Of a stretch of 61,782 nt of DNA, positions 44,494 through 52,225 are shown piece by piece; within the stretch, counting starts at the first letter, position 1, and each line of letters begins with the position of its first letter. Under the pieces are notes generated by a model, which saw only the letters and a program-made list of their open reading frames with translations, was not told where the DNA came from and did not search any database. This stretch comes from Oscillospiraceae bacterium (lineage in GTDB: Bacteria; Bacillota; Clostridia; Oscillospirales; Ruminococcaceae). The stretch is from positions 1 through 61,782 of the forward strand of contig JAFSCU010000044.1 of assembly GCA_017436575.1 (NCBI GenBank). The letters run 5' to 3'. Position numbers and translations under genes: made by a program.

Positions 44494-44910
44494 CTATTCT
44501 ATTTCAATTACCAATATATCATTATACCGGACTTCTGTTCCGTCGGTCAGAGATATGGTATGTTTTATATCATCCGTTTTCTTTACACCTGTCTGTTTTG
44601 TCACATATCGCCCACCATAGTTTTTTCTGCTGTCCGGCACAAAATATGTAATGATTACAGCCGGTCCATTTTTGATATTGCCTTGAATACAGTTCAGTTT
44701 TTCAGAAATTTCCTGTACGGCATCTTCTCCCAAAACAATCCTGCTGTCCACTGTTCGTGCCGTTTCACTGATTGCTTCTCCGTGACCGGTCAAGGCCGCA
44801 AAAGGTGCAAACTGGGCAGCGCGGTCGTGGATTAACATATGGGGGTGCTTTTTGGAAATATGTCTGGGTAAATTTATAATGCCCTGATAATCGTGTATAT
44901 CTCTTTTCAT
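44494..44910 (-). CDS. YolD-like protein, partner of the Y-family polymerase
   Basis: 138 residues. INLPRHISKKHPHMLIHDRAAQFAPFAALTGHGEAISETARTVDSRI matches the YolD-like family pattern (DRAAQF.PFAALTG...I.E). Family members are almost always encoded next to UvrX/UmuC-type Y-family polymerases on phages, plasmids and integrated elements, and may act like UmuD as a control subunit. ATGA overlap of 4 nt with the polymerase gene confirms coupling. Function not established biochemically as far as I know. Confidence 0.85.
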   Translation of the reverse strand: MKRDIHDYQGIINLPRHISKKHPHMLIHDRAAQFAPFAALTGHGEAISETARTVDSRIVLGEDAVQEISEKLNCIQGNIKNGPAVIITYFVPDSRKNYGGRYVTKQTGVKKTDDIKHTISLTDGTEVRYNDILVIEIE

Positions 44911-46409
44911 TGTTCCTCCCCTGCCCGATGGCCGCCAATCTGTCTGTTGCGGTCTCTCATTGTGGCGCCTTCCTGAAAACTCATTCCTTTCAACACAGCA
45001 TTTTTGCCATATTTATGTTTTAAGCCCATAACAGCTTTCTGCAGTCGCTTTTCCTTTTCGAGAGCTTCGTGTTCTTTTTCAACATCTGCAGATGAAACTG
45101 TTGAAAACAAATCGAGCTGCTGCACCTGCTGTTCTTCCCGCAGTTCTTTTTCCGTTTTGATATGGGAAGCCACCAGGGTAAGCCTGCGGATAAGCAGGTT
45201 TTTGTCTGTTATCCTGTCATACAATCCGAGAACCGCATTTGTTATGAGTTTTGCAGATGAGGTATATCTGTCAAGATTTGCTGTTCCATGGGCGTGTTTC
45301 GGTTTTTTGCGGCCATACCGGTCAATTACAATTTCCCCATCATAACCGCTATCTGCAGAAATATTTTCTATATCATAACCTACAGTCAGCACCATCTGGT
45401 CGGTGACAAGTTCCCCTTCCAATAGCTGATACACCACTGAATCCGCCATTTCGTGAAGGACAACCCTTGCTTTTTCAAAGGTATAAGGACTGTGCAGCAC
45501 CTGGCCGGAAGCTATACTTTTAGCCTGCGGTTTGTATCCTTTTATATCTGCAATGGTAACAGGCTCCCAGCCCCAGGCGTGGTCAATCAGCAGTTCGGCA
45601 TTTATGCCCAATTCTTTATAGAGTATATCCTCATTGTGGATGCTCATTTTTGCAATGTCACCCATTGTGTATATATCAAACTTTTCAAGACGTTTTGAAA
45701 TGCCTTTACCCACACGCCAGAAATCTGTGATAGGCTGATGTGCCCACAGTTTTTCCCTGTAAGTCTTTTCATCCAGCTGTGCAATACGCACTCCGTACTC
45801 GTCAGCTTCTTCGTGCTTGGCCATAATGTCCATGGCAACCTTTGCCAGATACATATTTGTACCGATGCCTGCAGCTGCAGTGATACCTGTCTGCCACAGA
45901 ACATTGTAAATAATATCCTTTGTCAGTTCATAAGCTGTCTTTTTATAGGTTTCCAGATAATTGGTAAGGTCGATAAAAACTTCATCTATGGAGTAAACGT
46001 GGATATCTTCCGCTGAAACATAGTTAAGATAGATTTTATAAATCTCTGTGCTGTATTTCAGATACATTGCCATTCGGGGCGGTGCAATTATGTAATCCAA
46101 TTCAGCCGATGGATTTTCTTTCAATACACTGTCGTAAACAGATTTTACGGTAAACTTTCTGCCGGGGGCATTCCATCGGCGGTTTTCATTTACTTCTCTT
46201 ACTTTCTGGATAACCTCAAACAGTCTTGCCCTGCCGGGTATACCATAGGCTTTCAGTGATGGGGAAACAGCAAGACATATAGTTTTTTCGGTACGGCTGG
46301 CATCTGCCACCACCAGATTTGTGTCCATAGGGTCAAGGCCGCGCTCGGCACATTCCACAGAGGCATAAAAACTTTTCAGGTCTATTACTGCATAAACTTT
46401 TTCTTTCAT
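44907..46409 (-). CDS. Y-family DNA polymerase (UmuC/UvrX-like)
   Basis: 500 residues from the ATG at 46409 (AGGAGG six nt upstream). AVIDLKSFYASVECAERGLDPM at the N-terminus holds the first metal aspartate and steric-gate FY; VYSIDEVFIDLT gives the second acidic pair (S-I-D-E). The polymerase continues with AAGIGTNMYLAKVAMD and a little-finger domain, and a LDLFS clamp-binding motif (QLDLFS) lies near residue 450. It performs error-prone bypass synthesis. Element-borne copies like this, with YolD, are typical mobile-DNA cargo, in line with its place inside the tRNA-flanked segment. Confidence 0.92.
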   Translation of the reverse strand: MKEKVYAVIDLKSFYASVECAERGLDPMDTNLVVADASRTEKTICLAVSPSLKAYGIPGRARLFEVIQKVREVNENRRWNAPGRKFTVKSVYDSVLKENPSAELDYIIAPPRMAMYLKYSTEIYKIYLNYVSAEDIHVYSIDEVFIDLTNYLETYKKTAYELTKDIIYNVLWQTGITAAAGIGTNMYLAKVAMDIMAKHEEADEYGVRIAQLDEKTYREKLWAHQPITDFWRVGKGISKRLEKFDIYTMGDIAKMSIHNEDILYKELGINAELLIDHAWGWEPVTIADIKGYKPQAKSIASGQVLHSPYTFEKARVVLHEMADSVVYQLLEGELVTDQMVLTVGYDIENISADSGYDGEIVIDRYGRKKPKHAHGTANLDRYTSSAKLITNAVLGLYDRITDKNLLIRRLTLVASHIKTEKELREEQQVQQLDLFSTVSSADVEKEHEALEKEKRLQKAVMGLKHKYGKNAVLKGMSFQEGATMRDRNRQIGGHRAGEEQ

Positions 46410-46438
46410 AACTGCCTCCTGTGGTGATTTATAATTTA

Positions 46439-46479
46439 ATTGTAGCATAACACAGCAATTTTTACAACTATCAGTTGTA
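46439..46479 (-). promoter_or_regulatory. Promoter with overlapping palindromic operator for the Y-family polymerase pair
   Basis: TTGTAA (46467-46462) and TACAAT (46444-46439) are 17 bp apart. The -35 overlaps a 17-bp palindrome TACAACT-ATC-AGTTGTA at 46463-46479, placed ideally for a repressor. It does not match the usual LexA box of Firmicutes (GAAC-N4-GTTC), so another repressor is likely. Confidence 0.7.
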
Positions 46480-46542
46480 TCTCATTTGCTATATATTAAC
46501 TTTTGAAATAGTGTCGCAAACCCGTACGGTTTATATAAAAAC

Positions 46543-46849
46543 AAAAAAGCCCTGACCTTTCGGTCAGGGCGCTTTATCTATTTCCACTTTTCATCAAGCG
46601 GTGGTCTCGGTCTTGCGACCTCAACTCACTGCCTGACGATTAGTTTCGTCTGCAATTTCCTTTTGTCTTCCGTCGGATTCAATCCCCGCAGATGCTTCCC
46701 CGGTGCCCGTCTTGGCTCTCGCCTTCCTCGGTTTCCCCTGTCTCTCCGACCTGTTGCCATGCCGTCCTTCCGATTCCGGTACTCAGCTTTCTACAGTTCC
46801 TTTCTCCCACGCTGGCTCGTCCCACAGTGCTACTTCACCACTATGCGTA
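46543..46849 (-). ncRNA. Structured non-coding RNA gene (~307 nt), family not assigned
   Basis: A purine-rich, G/C-richer stretch without a convincing reading frame, bounded by its own promoter and a strong terminator. Many short stems closed by GNRA loops are visible on the minus strand: GTCGCAAGAC, GGCGAGAGCC, a GGGGAAACC element, GGATTGAATCC, GACG(N8)CGTC and an ATCTGC/GCAGA long-range pairing. This density of tetraloops is typical of large structured RNAs. It is not RNase P, tmRNA or SRP RNA by their known conserved cores as I recall them. Rfam motifs such as raiA, OLE or ROOL should be compared; I cannot confirm any. Confidence 0.75.
46549..46570 (-). terminator. Terminator of the structured RNA
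   Basis: GCCCTGACC-GAAA-GGTCAGGGC (9-bp stem, GAAA loop) followed by TTTTTTG on the minus strand; a textbook intrinsic terminator. Confidence 0.93.
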
Positions 46850-46855
46850 GGTTAT

Positions 46856-46883
46856 ATTGTACATATTTGTGCAGGGTGTACAA
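46856..46883 (-). promoter_or_regulatory. Promoter of the structured RNA
   Basis: TTGTAC (46883-46878) and TACAAT (46861-46856) with 16-bp spacing place the RNA start near 46849, at the edge of the structured region. Confidence 0.6.
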
Positions 46884-46970
46884 CCATTCAACAATGCAAA
46901 TAACTTGTCAAACCTAATTCATTTTGTTACCATAATATTAAAGGATAATCCTATTCAGACAGGAGGATAT

Positions 46971-49445
46971 ATGATGAAGGAATACACAAAAGCAAGTTAT
47001 AACAATAATCCCAATCAGCGTGAGCTTGACAATCTGCAGGTGGCATACCGTGCAGCTTGTGAAGCAATTGTACTGCTGGAAAACGACGGTACTTTGCCAC
47101 TGGCAAACAAAAAAATCGCCCTGTTCGGCAACGGTGCCAGCCGCACTATAAAAGGTGGCACAGGCAGTGGCGAAGTAAACGAACGCCATAGCGTTTCCGT
47201 GCTGGAAGGGCTGGAAACAGCAGGTTTTGAAATCACCACAAAAGATTGGATAACAGAATACGACGCCCTTTATTCAAAAGAGAAAGATGAATTCAATAAA
47301 AACAGGTTTAAAAAAGCTATAAAGGAAAAGAACATCTTGGGCGGATTTTTAAGTGATTTTCCGGGCTGTGATGCAAGACCGATAACAGAAGATGATATTT
47401 CCGCCAGCCACACTGACAGTTGTGTTTATGTGCTGTCACGCCAGGCCGGTGAAGGTCTGGACCGCGTGGCCGAAAAAGGCGACCTGTTTATCACAGACAG
47501 GGAAAGAGCCGATATTTCCCTGTGTGCTGAAAAATATGAAAATTTTGTTCTGCTTATAAATGCAGGTTCACAGCTGGATATGAAATTCCTGCAGGAAATC
47601 AATGGCATAAATGCCGTGCTGTTTATGGCACAGCTGGGTACTGCCGGCGGCACAGCAGTGGCTGATACCCTTTCCGGCAAGGTTAATCCAAGTGGTAAGC
47701 TGACAGACACCTGGGCAAAACAGTATGCGGATATTCCGTACCATGACCAATTCAGTTATCTGAATGGTAATCTGGACGACGAATACTACCACGAAGACAT
47801 TTATGTAGGTTACAGATATTTTGACAGTTTTGGTGTAGAGCCAGCCTATCCTTTCGGCTATGGCAGAAGCTATACAGATTTTTCTGTGGAAGCAGAAACT
47901 GTTTCAACAGATGGCACTGTGGTTACAGTAACCGCAACTGTGGAGAATACAGGTGATAAATACAGCGGCAAGGAAGTGGTGCAGGTTTATCTGTCCAGCC
48001 CACAGGGCAAGCTGAACAAGGAATATCAGTCTCTGGCAGGCTTTGGAAAAACAGCATTGCTGGCACCGCATACTGCAGATAAAATACAGATTACTTTTGA
48101 TATAGCAAAATTTGCAAGCTATGATGAAGAAACAGCCAGTTATATCCTGGAAAAAGGGGAATATATTGTCCGCGTGGGTAATTCTTCCCGCAATACACAG
48201 CCTGCCGCAGTTATTGTGCTGGATGAAACCGCAGTTGTGTCTGTACACGAAAATATCTGCCCGGTGCATAAAGAATTTGAAAAACTGACAGAGCCGGCAG
48301 TAAAACCACAGCCTGCAGATGAAACAGTGCCAAGAATAAATATATCAGCAAAAGACATCAAAACAGTTACATATACCTATGAAACATCTGCTGTATGTGA
48401 CGATGAGCGTGTGACAGAATTTATTGAAAAGCTGTCGGTAGAAGATATGATGGATATTGTTATCGGTGTAGGTATGTTTGGCGGTGAAAGACGTTTCAAT
48501 ATGCCGGGTTCTGTAGGCAACACCACATCGAAATTCTGGGATAAAGGTTTGGCAAATGTCACACTGTGTGACGGTCCTGCCGGTCTGCGTATATCCAAAC
48601 GTGCGGCTATAACCTCTGACGGCCGGATAAAAAATGTGGATATGCCATTTTCATCACTGGAATCACTGCCAGGATTTGTAAAAAGATTTATGGCAGCAGA
48701 TGAAAATAAAAACACCCTGTTGTATCAGTACATCACTGCATTTCCTGTGGCCACTGCCCTGGCACAGACATTCAACACTGATATTCTGGAAGAAGTGGGT
48801 GCTGCTATTTACAAAGAAATGAAAGAATACGGTGCAGTTTACTGGCTGGCACCAGCGTTAAACATCCATAGAAATCCTCTTTGCGGCAGAAACTTTGAAT
48901 ATTATTCTGAAGACCCATTCCTGTCCGGTGCAATGGCCGCCGCCATTACAAAAGGCATTCAGCAGGAAGATGGCTATTATGTAACCATCAAACACTATGC
49001 AGCCAACAATCAGGAAAACAACCGCAACTTTGTTTCCAGCAATATAAGCGAAAGGGCTTTGAGAGAGATCTATCTGCGTGGTTTTGAAATTGCTGTAAGA
49101 GACGGCAACGCCAAAGGTGTGATGACATCGTACAATAAAATCAACGGTACATGGGCACCGAACAATTATGACCTGTGCACAAAAGTGCTGCGCAACGAAT
49201 GGGGCTTTGACGGTGTGGTAATGACAGACTGGATGTCCACCGGCAAAGGCAAAGCAGACAATGCCCTGGCAATGAAAGCCGGCAATGACATGATAATGCC
49301 TGGTGGAAAATATTATAAAAAAGATATGCTTGCAGGGCTGAAAGCCGGCAGATGCACAGAAGAAGATATCCGCCGCTGCTGTGCAAATGTGGTGAAATCC
49401 ATTCTCAACAGCCAGATTCAGAAAGAATATATTGATAATAACTGA
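46971..49445 (+). CDS. GH3-family beta-glycosidase with permuted domain order
   Basis: About 824 residues; start at 46971 (or 46974) after AGGAGG rather than the longer frame beginning inside the RNA promoter. The GH3 C-terminal domain comes first: NDGTLPLANKKIALFGNGA, KGGTGSGEVN, then a PSGKLTDTW segment and a fibronectin-III-like domain. The GH3 N-terminal barrel comes last: CDGPAGLR, RNFEYYSEDPFLSG, TIKHYAANNQE and GVVMTDWMS, whose Asp is the likely nucleophile. This inverted order is known for Ruminococcus albus and Butyrivibrio beta-glucosidases. No signal peptide, so cytoplasmic, acting on imported oligosaccharides. Probably beta-glucosidase or related; exact sugar unknown. Confidence 0.92.
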   Translation: MMKEYTKASYNNNPNQRELDNLQVAYRAACEAIVLLENDGTLPLANKKIALFGNGASRTIKGGTGSGEVNERHSVSVLEGLETAGFEITTKDWITEYDALYSKEKDEFNKNRFKKAIKEKNILGGFLSDFPGCDARPITEDDISASHTDSCVYVLSRQAGEGLDRVAEKGDLFITDRERADISLCAEKYENFVLLINAGSQLDMKFLQEINGINAVLFMAQLGTAGGTAVADTLSGKVNPSGKLTDTWAKQYADIPYHDQFSYLNGNLDDEYYHEDIYVGYRYFDSFGVEPAYPFGYGRSYTDFSVEAETVSTDGTVVTVTATVENTGDKYSGKEVVQVYLSSPQGKLNKEYQSLAGFGKTALLAPHTADKIQITFDIAKFASYDEETASYILEKGEYIVRVGNSSRNTQPAAVIVLDETAVVSVHENICPVHKEFEKLTEPAVKPQPADETVPRINISAKDIKTVTYTYETSAVCDDERVTEFIEKLSVEDMMDIVIGVGMFGGERRFNMPGSVGNTTSKFWDKGLANVTLCDGPAGLRISKRAAITSDGRIKNVDMPFSSLESLPGFVKRFMAADENKNTLLYQYITAFPVATALAQTFNTDILEEVGAAIYKEMKEYGAVYWLAPALNIHRNPLCGRNFEYYSEDPFLSGAMAAAITKGIQQEDGYYVTIKHYAANNQENNRNFVSSNISERALREIYLRGFEIAVRDGNAKGVMTSYNKINGTWAPNNYDLCTKVLRNEWGFDGVVMTDWMSTGKGKADNALAMKAGNDMIMPGGKYYKKDMLAGLKAGRCTEEDIRRCCANVVKSILNSQIQKEYIDNN

Positions 49446-49474
49446 TTAAACTGAAAACAATCATATTACACAGA

Positions 49475-49518
49475 AAAATGTGACATACATTTTGACATAC
49501 ATTTGTATGTCACATTTT
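49475..49518. repeat. 15-bp inverted repeat with internal TGACATACAT copies near the right island end
   Basis: AAAATGTGACATACA and TGTATGTCACATTTT are perfect inverted arms around a 14-bp centre that holds another TGACATACAT. The same word occurs at the left end (24526-24535). Candidate recombinase/excisionase binding cluster; it also might serve as a terminator for GH3. Confidence 0.6.
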
Positions 49519-49599
49519 GTTTGCTTGTGTATTTTTGTGTTACACAGTTTTTTCTGACAAGACAGAAACAAAGTCGGAAAACAAAATAAAAATCAAAAA

Positions 49600-49637
49600 A
49601 GCCTGTGAAATTGCAGCAAATGCAAAAATCACAGGCT
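49600..49637 (+). terminator. GH3 terminator candidate
   Basis: AGCCTGTGA pairs with TCACAGGCT, flanked by AAAAAA and TTTACTATTTTTTG, giving a usable terminator on the plus strand and a possible one on the minus strand. Confidence 0.65.
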
Positions 49638-49698
49638 TTACTATTTTTTGTGCAGACAGAATATATTTCAATGCTTATTTTTGTATAAACACAATAAA

Positions 49699-49728
49699 AA
49701 ACCGCCTGTATTCCAACCCAGGCGGTTT
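49699..49728. terminator. Terminator-like hairpin in the GH3-tRNA gap
   Basis: AAACCGCCTG and CAGGCGGTTT pair perfectly (10 bp) around a TATTCCAACC loop. The loop shares ATTCCAAC with the neighbouring tRNA terminator, suggesting duplicated or co-evolved hairpins. Confidence 0.7.
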
Positions 49729-49774
49729 GTTGCTTTTCACTTTGAAAGGGAAGTTACTTCGCATATTAAATTCG

Positions 49775-49856
49775 CAATAAAAACGACCAAGCATTCCAAC
49801 TTGGTCGTTTATGGTGAGCCATCGGAGACTCGAACTCCGGACACCCTGATTAAAAG
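49775..49856. repeat. Right 82-bp direct repeat overlapping the intact tRNA-Lys (att-like)
   Basis: Identical to 24393-24474 and includes the 3' part of the functional tRNA-Lys and its terminator. Together the copies bracket 25.3 kb. The geometry, with an intact tRNA at one end and a 3' fragment at the other, is what site-specific integration into a tRNA gene leaves. Confidence 0.9.
49781..49810 (-). terminator. tRNA-Lys terminator
   Basis: AAACGACCAAG pairs with CTTGGTCGTTT around an 8-nt loop one nt past the tRNA CCA end; on the minus strand TTTTTATTG follows. An identical copy is at 24399-24428. Confidence 0.9.
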
Positions 49857-49887
49857 TCAGGTGCTCTGCCGACTGAGCTAATGGCTC
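49812..49887 (-). tRNA. tRNA-Lys (anticodon TTT)
   Basis: 76 nt with encoded CCA. Acceptor GAGCCAT/ATGGCTC, D arm around AGCTCAGTCGGCAGAGC, anticodon stem CTGA(C)/(A)TCAG with loop CTTTTAA (anticodon TTT), T arm GGAGTTCGAGTCTCC. Full cloverleaf by eye. It is the intact copy of the sequence whose 3' half recurs at 24430-24474. Confidence 0.96.
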
Positions 49888-49920
49888 TCACTCTTAGCTG
49901 TTGTCCTTGACAGCTTTTAT

Positions 49921-49949
49921 ATTATAGCAAGGGGCAAGCAAAATGTCAA
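49921..49949 (-). promoter_or_regulatory. tRNA-Lys promoter
   Basis: Consensus TTGACA (49949-49944) and TGCTATAAT with the -10 hexamer at 49926-49921, 17-bp spacing, about 30 bp before the tRNA 5' end. Confidence 0.88.
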
Positions 49950-50123
49950 CACTTTTTTTGAGAAATTTTTAATTTTTTCTGCATTTTTCTGATATTTGTC
50001 AGTTATGACCAGCTTTTCACCATTATCAAAGGGTATTTTACCATATTTTAACTATAATTTCAAGCAAGCTGTATACCCAATTATATAAAAGTTTAAAAAA
50101 ATTCTTTGGTTTTCCTGTTTTAT

Positions 50124-50152
50124 TTGCAATTAACTACGCCAGGCAATATAAT
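50124..50152 (+). promoter_or_regulatory. ymdB promoter
   Basis: TTGCAA and TATAAT separated by 17 bp, giving a short leader of about 25 nt before the ATG at 50182. Confidence 0.75.
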
Positions 50153-50181
50153 ATATACATAATATATAATAAGAGGTTTTT

Positions 50182-50955
50182 ATGAAAATACTGTTTATTG
50201 GCGATGTGGTGGGTATAAATGGTGTTAACCTGCTGAGAAAAGGATTGCCAGGTTTAAAGAAAGAATATGATGTTGACGTATGTATAGTTAACGGAGAAAA
50301 TTCCAACGAAAGCGGCACAGGCATGAACAGTCGTGATGCACAGGATATTTTCACCTGTGGCGCAGACGTGATAACAGGTGGCAACCACTCCATGCGCAGG
50401 GCAAATATGGCATTGTACACCGAAAACGAGTATATTCTGTGCCCTGCCAACCTGCTGTACAGCGAAGATGGCTGTGGTGTGGCAACTGTGGATATGGGCA
50501 GGCACCAGATAGCAGTAATCAATCTGATGGGTGTGGCTTTTATCGACAACCACAGAAACCCGTTTTTTGAGCTGGATAAAATTCTTAAAAATATAGACTG
50601 CAAAAATATATTTGTGGACTTCCACGCTGAGTCCACTGCAGAAAAACAGGCTTTTGCCAACTATGCAGATGGCAGGGTGTCAGCGGTGATAGGTACCCAC
50701 ACCCATGTGCAGACCAACGATGAACAGATACTGCCAAAAGGCACAGCCTACATCACTGATGCCGGCGCCGTGTGTGCCGCACACTCGGTACTGGGTGTAC
50801 AACCACAGCTGGCTGTGGAAAAGCAGAAATACCTGAAACCTGTACAGTTTAAAGTAGCAGAAGGTCCCGGCTATATTGACGGTGTATTTGTAGAAACCGA
50901 CAGCAATGGCAAGGCATTGAAAATTGAAAAGTTCAGAAAATTTGTGAAAATTTAG
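50182..50955 (+). CDS. ymdB: YmdB-family metallophosphoesterase
   Basis: 257 residues, near the ~264 of B. subtilis YmdB. MKILFIGDVVGINGVNLLRKGLPGLK, VNGENSNESGTGMNSRDAQDIF, DVITGGNHSMRR and VIGTHTHVQTNDEQILPKGTAYITDAGA are the family motifs with metal ligands. YmdB hydrolyses 2',3'-cyclic nucleotides and influences biofilm and sporulation-related expression. The usual clostridial order rny-ymdB-spoVS is partly kept: spoVS follows, but rny lies beyond it on the opposite strand. AAGAGG ribosome site. Confidence 0.93.
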   Translation: MKILFIGDVVGINGVNLLRKGLPGLKKEYDVDVCIVNGENSNESGTGMNSRDAQDIFTCGADVITGGNHSMRRANMALYTENEYILCPANLLYSEDGCGVATVDMGRHQIAVINLMGVAFIDNHRNPFFELDKILKNIDCKNIFVDFHAESTAEKQAFANYADGRVSAVIGTHTHVQTNDEQILPKGTAYITDAGAVCAAHSVLGVQPQLAVEKQKYLKPVQFKVAEGPGYIDGVFVETDSNGKALKIEKFRKFVKI

Positions 50956-51060
50956 TTTCTGCAAAATTTTAACGGTTTTATCACTTGTTATGTAGTATAA
51001 TATTTATAACTATTAATATAAAGCAATAATTGAGATATGCGACATAATAAGGAGAGTAAA

Positions 51061-51321
51061 ATGGACGTATTAAAAGTTTCATCAAAATCCAATCCTGTTT
51101 CTGTGGCTGGCGCCATAGCAGGTATTATAAGAGAAAAAGGCCGAGTAGAGGTGCAGGCTATCGGTGCCGGTGCTGTAAACCAGACTTTGAAAAGCGTAGC
51201 GGTTGCAAGAGGTTACCTGACGCCAGGCGGAATTGACATTGTATGTGTTCCTTCCTTTGTTTCAGTGGAAGTTAACGGCGAAACAAAGACCGCAATGAAA
51301 CTGACCGTAGAAACAATATAA
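51061..51321 (+). CDS. spoVS: Stage V sporulation protein S
   Basis: 86 residues from the ATG at 51061 with AAGGAG upstream; a frame extension to 51037 lacks a site. VLKVSSKSNPVSVAGAIAGIIREKGRVEVQAIGAGAVNQTLKSVAVARGYLTPGGIDIVCVPSF is the highly conserved SpoVS fold (Alba-like). In B. subtilis it affects septation and coat assembly in sporulation. Suggests, but does not prove, a spore-forming relative; SpoVS also occurs in non-sporulating bacteria. Confidence 0.95.
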   Translation: MDVLKVSSKSNPVSVAGAIAGIIREKGRVEVQAIGAGAVNQTLKSVAVARGYLTPGGIDIVCVPSFVSVEVNGETKTAMKLTVETI

Positions 51322-51362
51322 TAAGTAAACCGCTGTTTTGTCCGGTGTTCGTAAAACAGTTT

Positions 51363-51391
51363 AAGCCAAGTTGCATTTTGCAACTTGGCTT
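51363..51391 (+). terminator. spoVS terminator
   Basis: AAGCCAAGTTGCA and TGCAACTTGGCTT form a perfect 13-bp stem with a 3-nt loop, followed by TTATCG. Confidence 0.88.
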
Positions 51392-51429
51392 TTATCGTTG
51401 CTCACACTACATAGCAGAATACAATGTAT

Positions 51430-52080
51430 AGAAGTGCGCCCTTACTGTTGGGCAAATTGGGATTTGACGAACAGAAAGGGGTTCGGGGAAATACATTTCC
51501 CCGAATAACAATCGCGTAGTCTGCGGAGAGCAAAAATATTTCAAGGGCTTTAGCAGGTTGAAATATTTTTGCGAAAATCGCGAAGAAATTTGTCGAGCGA
51601 ATGAGTGAAACGAATGAGGTTTCAAATTTCCGCGATTTGTAGCAGACGTAGCATTCCACACTTGTGCAGCGTTAGGGGGCCGGGGCGAATCGCAACGCCC
51701 CGGGCCTTTGGTTACTTTCGGCACCGAAAGTAACATAACATCCATAAATGGATGTTATCAAAAAAATGCTAAAACTAATACTTTTCACAAAACGATAGTA
51801 CAAAGATTCCTCGACAAGCTCGGAATGACACGGGCGGATAATATCCTCCCCTACGGGGTGTGTGTAAAATATAAACTTTTGCGTGACTATTACTTCAAAA
51901 ATTCTTCACTACGTTCAGAATTACATAATAGCAGTTTGTTTGTTGTAAATCGGGCAGGGAAAACCGCCCCTACGCGGTTTTACATATCAACAACTGTTCG
52001 ACAAATTCAAATTTTTCTGTCTGATTATATACTACCCCACTCTATGCTATCACATACAACATCAGGCACAGCAGTATAAG
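51430..52080. repeat. Non-coding mosaic of palindromic, repeat-like elements
   Basis: The ~830-bp gap between spoVS and rny terminators shows no credible gene but a run of hairpins: 51483-51504 (TCGGGGAAAT/ATTTCCCCGA), 51530-51572, 51678-51706 (GC-rich), 51711-51734 (GTTACTTTCGG/CCGAAAGTAAC) and 51735-51758 (ATAACATCCAT/ATGGATGTTAT). These are followed by CGGGCGGATAATATCC and CTACGCGGTTTT words that, from memory, recur in intergenic regions of gut Clostridia. Likely an interspersed repeat family; copy number must be checked in the whole genome. Confidence 0.55.
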
Positions 52081-52190
52081 CTGCTGTGCCTGTTAACTGT
52101 TTTAGGAGTGTCGCCCTTTACATCGGTTTTGTTTTTTATAAACATGGCTTCTGCGCCCTAATCAACAAATTACCATTACAACAATCAAAA

Positions 52191-52212
52191 AAGGTGAGCT
52201 TTCGCTCACCTT
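52191..52212 (-). terminator. rny terminator
   Basis: AAGGTGAGC-(4 nt)-GCTCACCTT with AAAAAA on the plus-strand left side, so a T-run follows on the minus strand. Confidence 0.9.
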
Positions 52213-52225
52213 TTAATTTTTAAAA

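Noticed and set aside
46663-46917. Open frames across the structured RNA (46663-46917 and others)
   Set aside because: They overlap the RNA on its complement, have Ser/Pro/Arg-rich composition without domains, and lack ribosome sites.
24475-49774. Prophage or conjugative element
   Set aside because: No structural phage, integrase, relaxase or type IV secretion genes are seen; only tRNA-flanking repeats and cargo support mobility, so it is described as an island without machinery.
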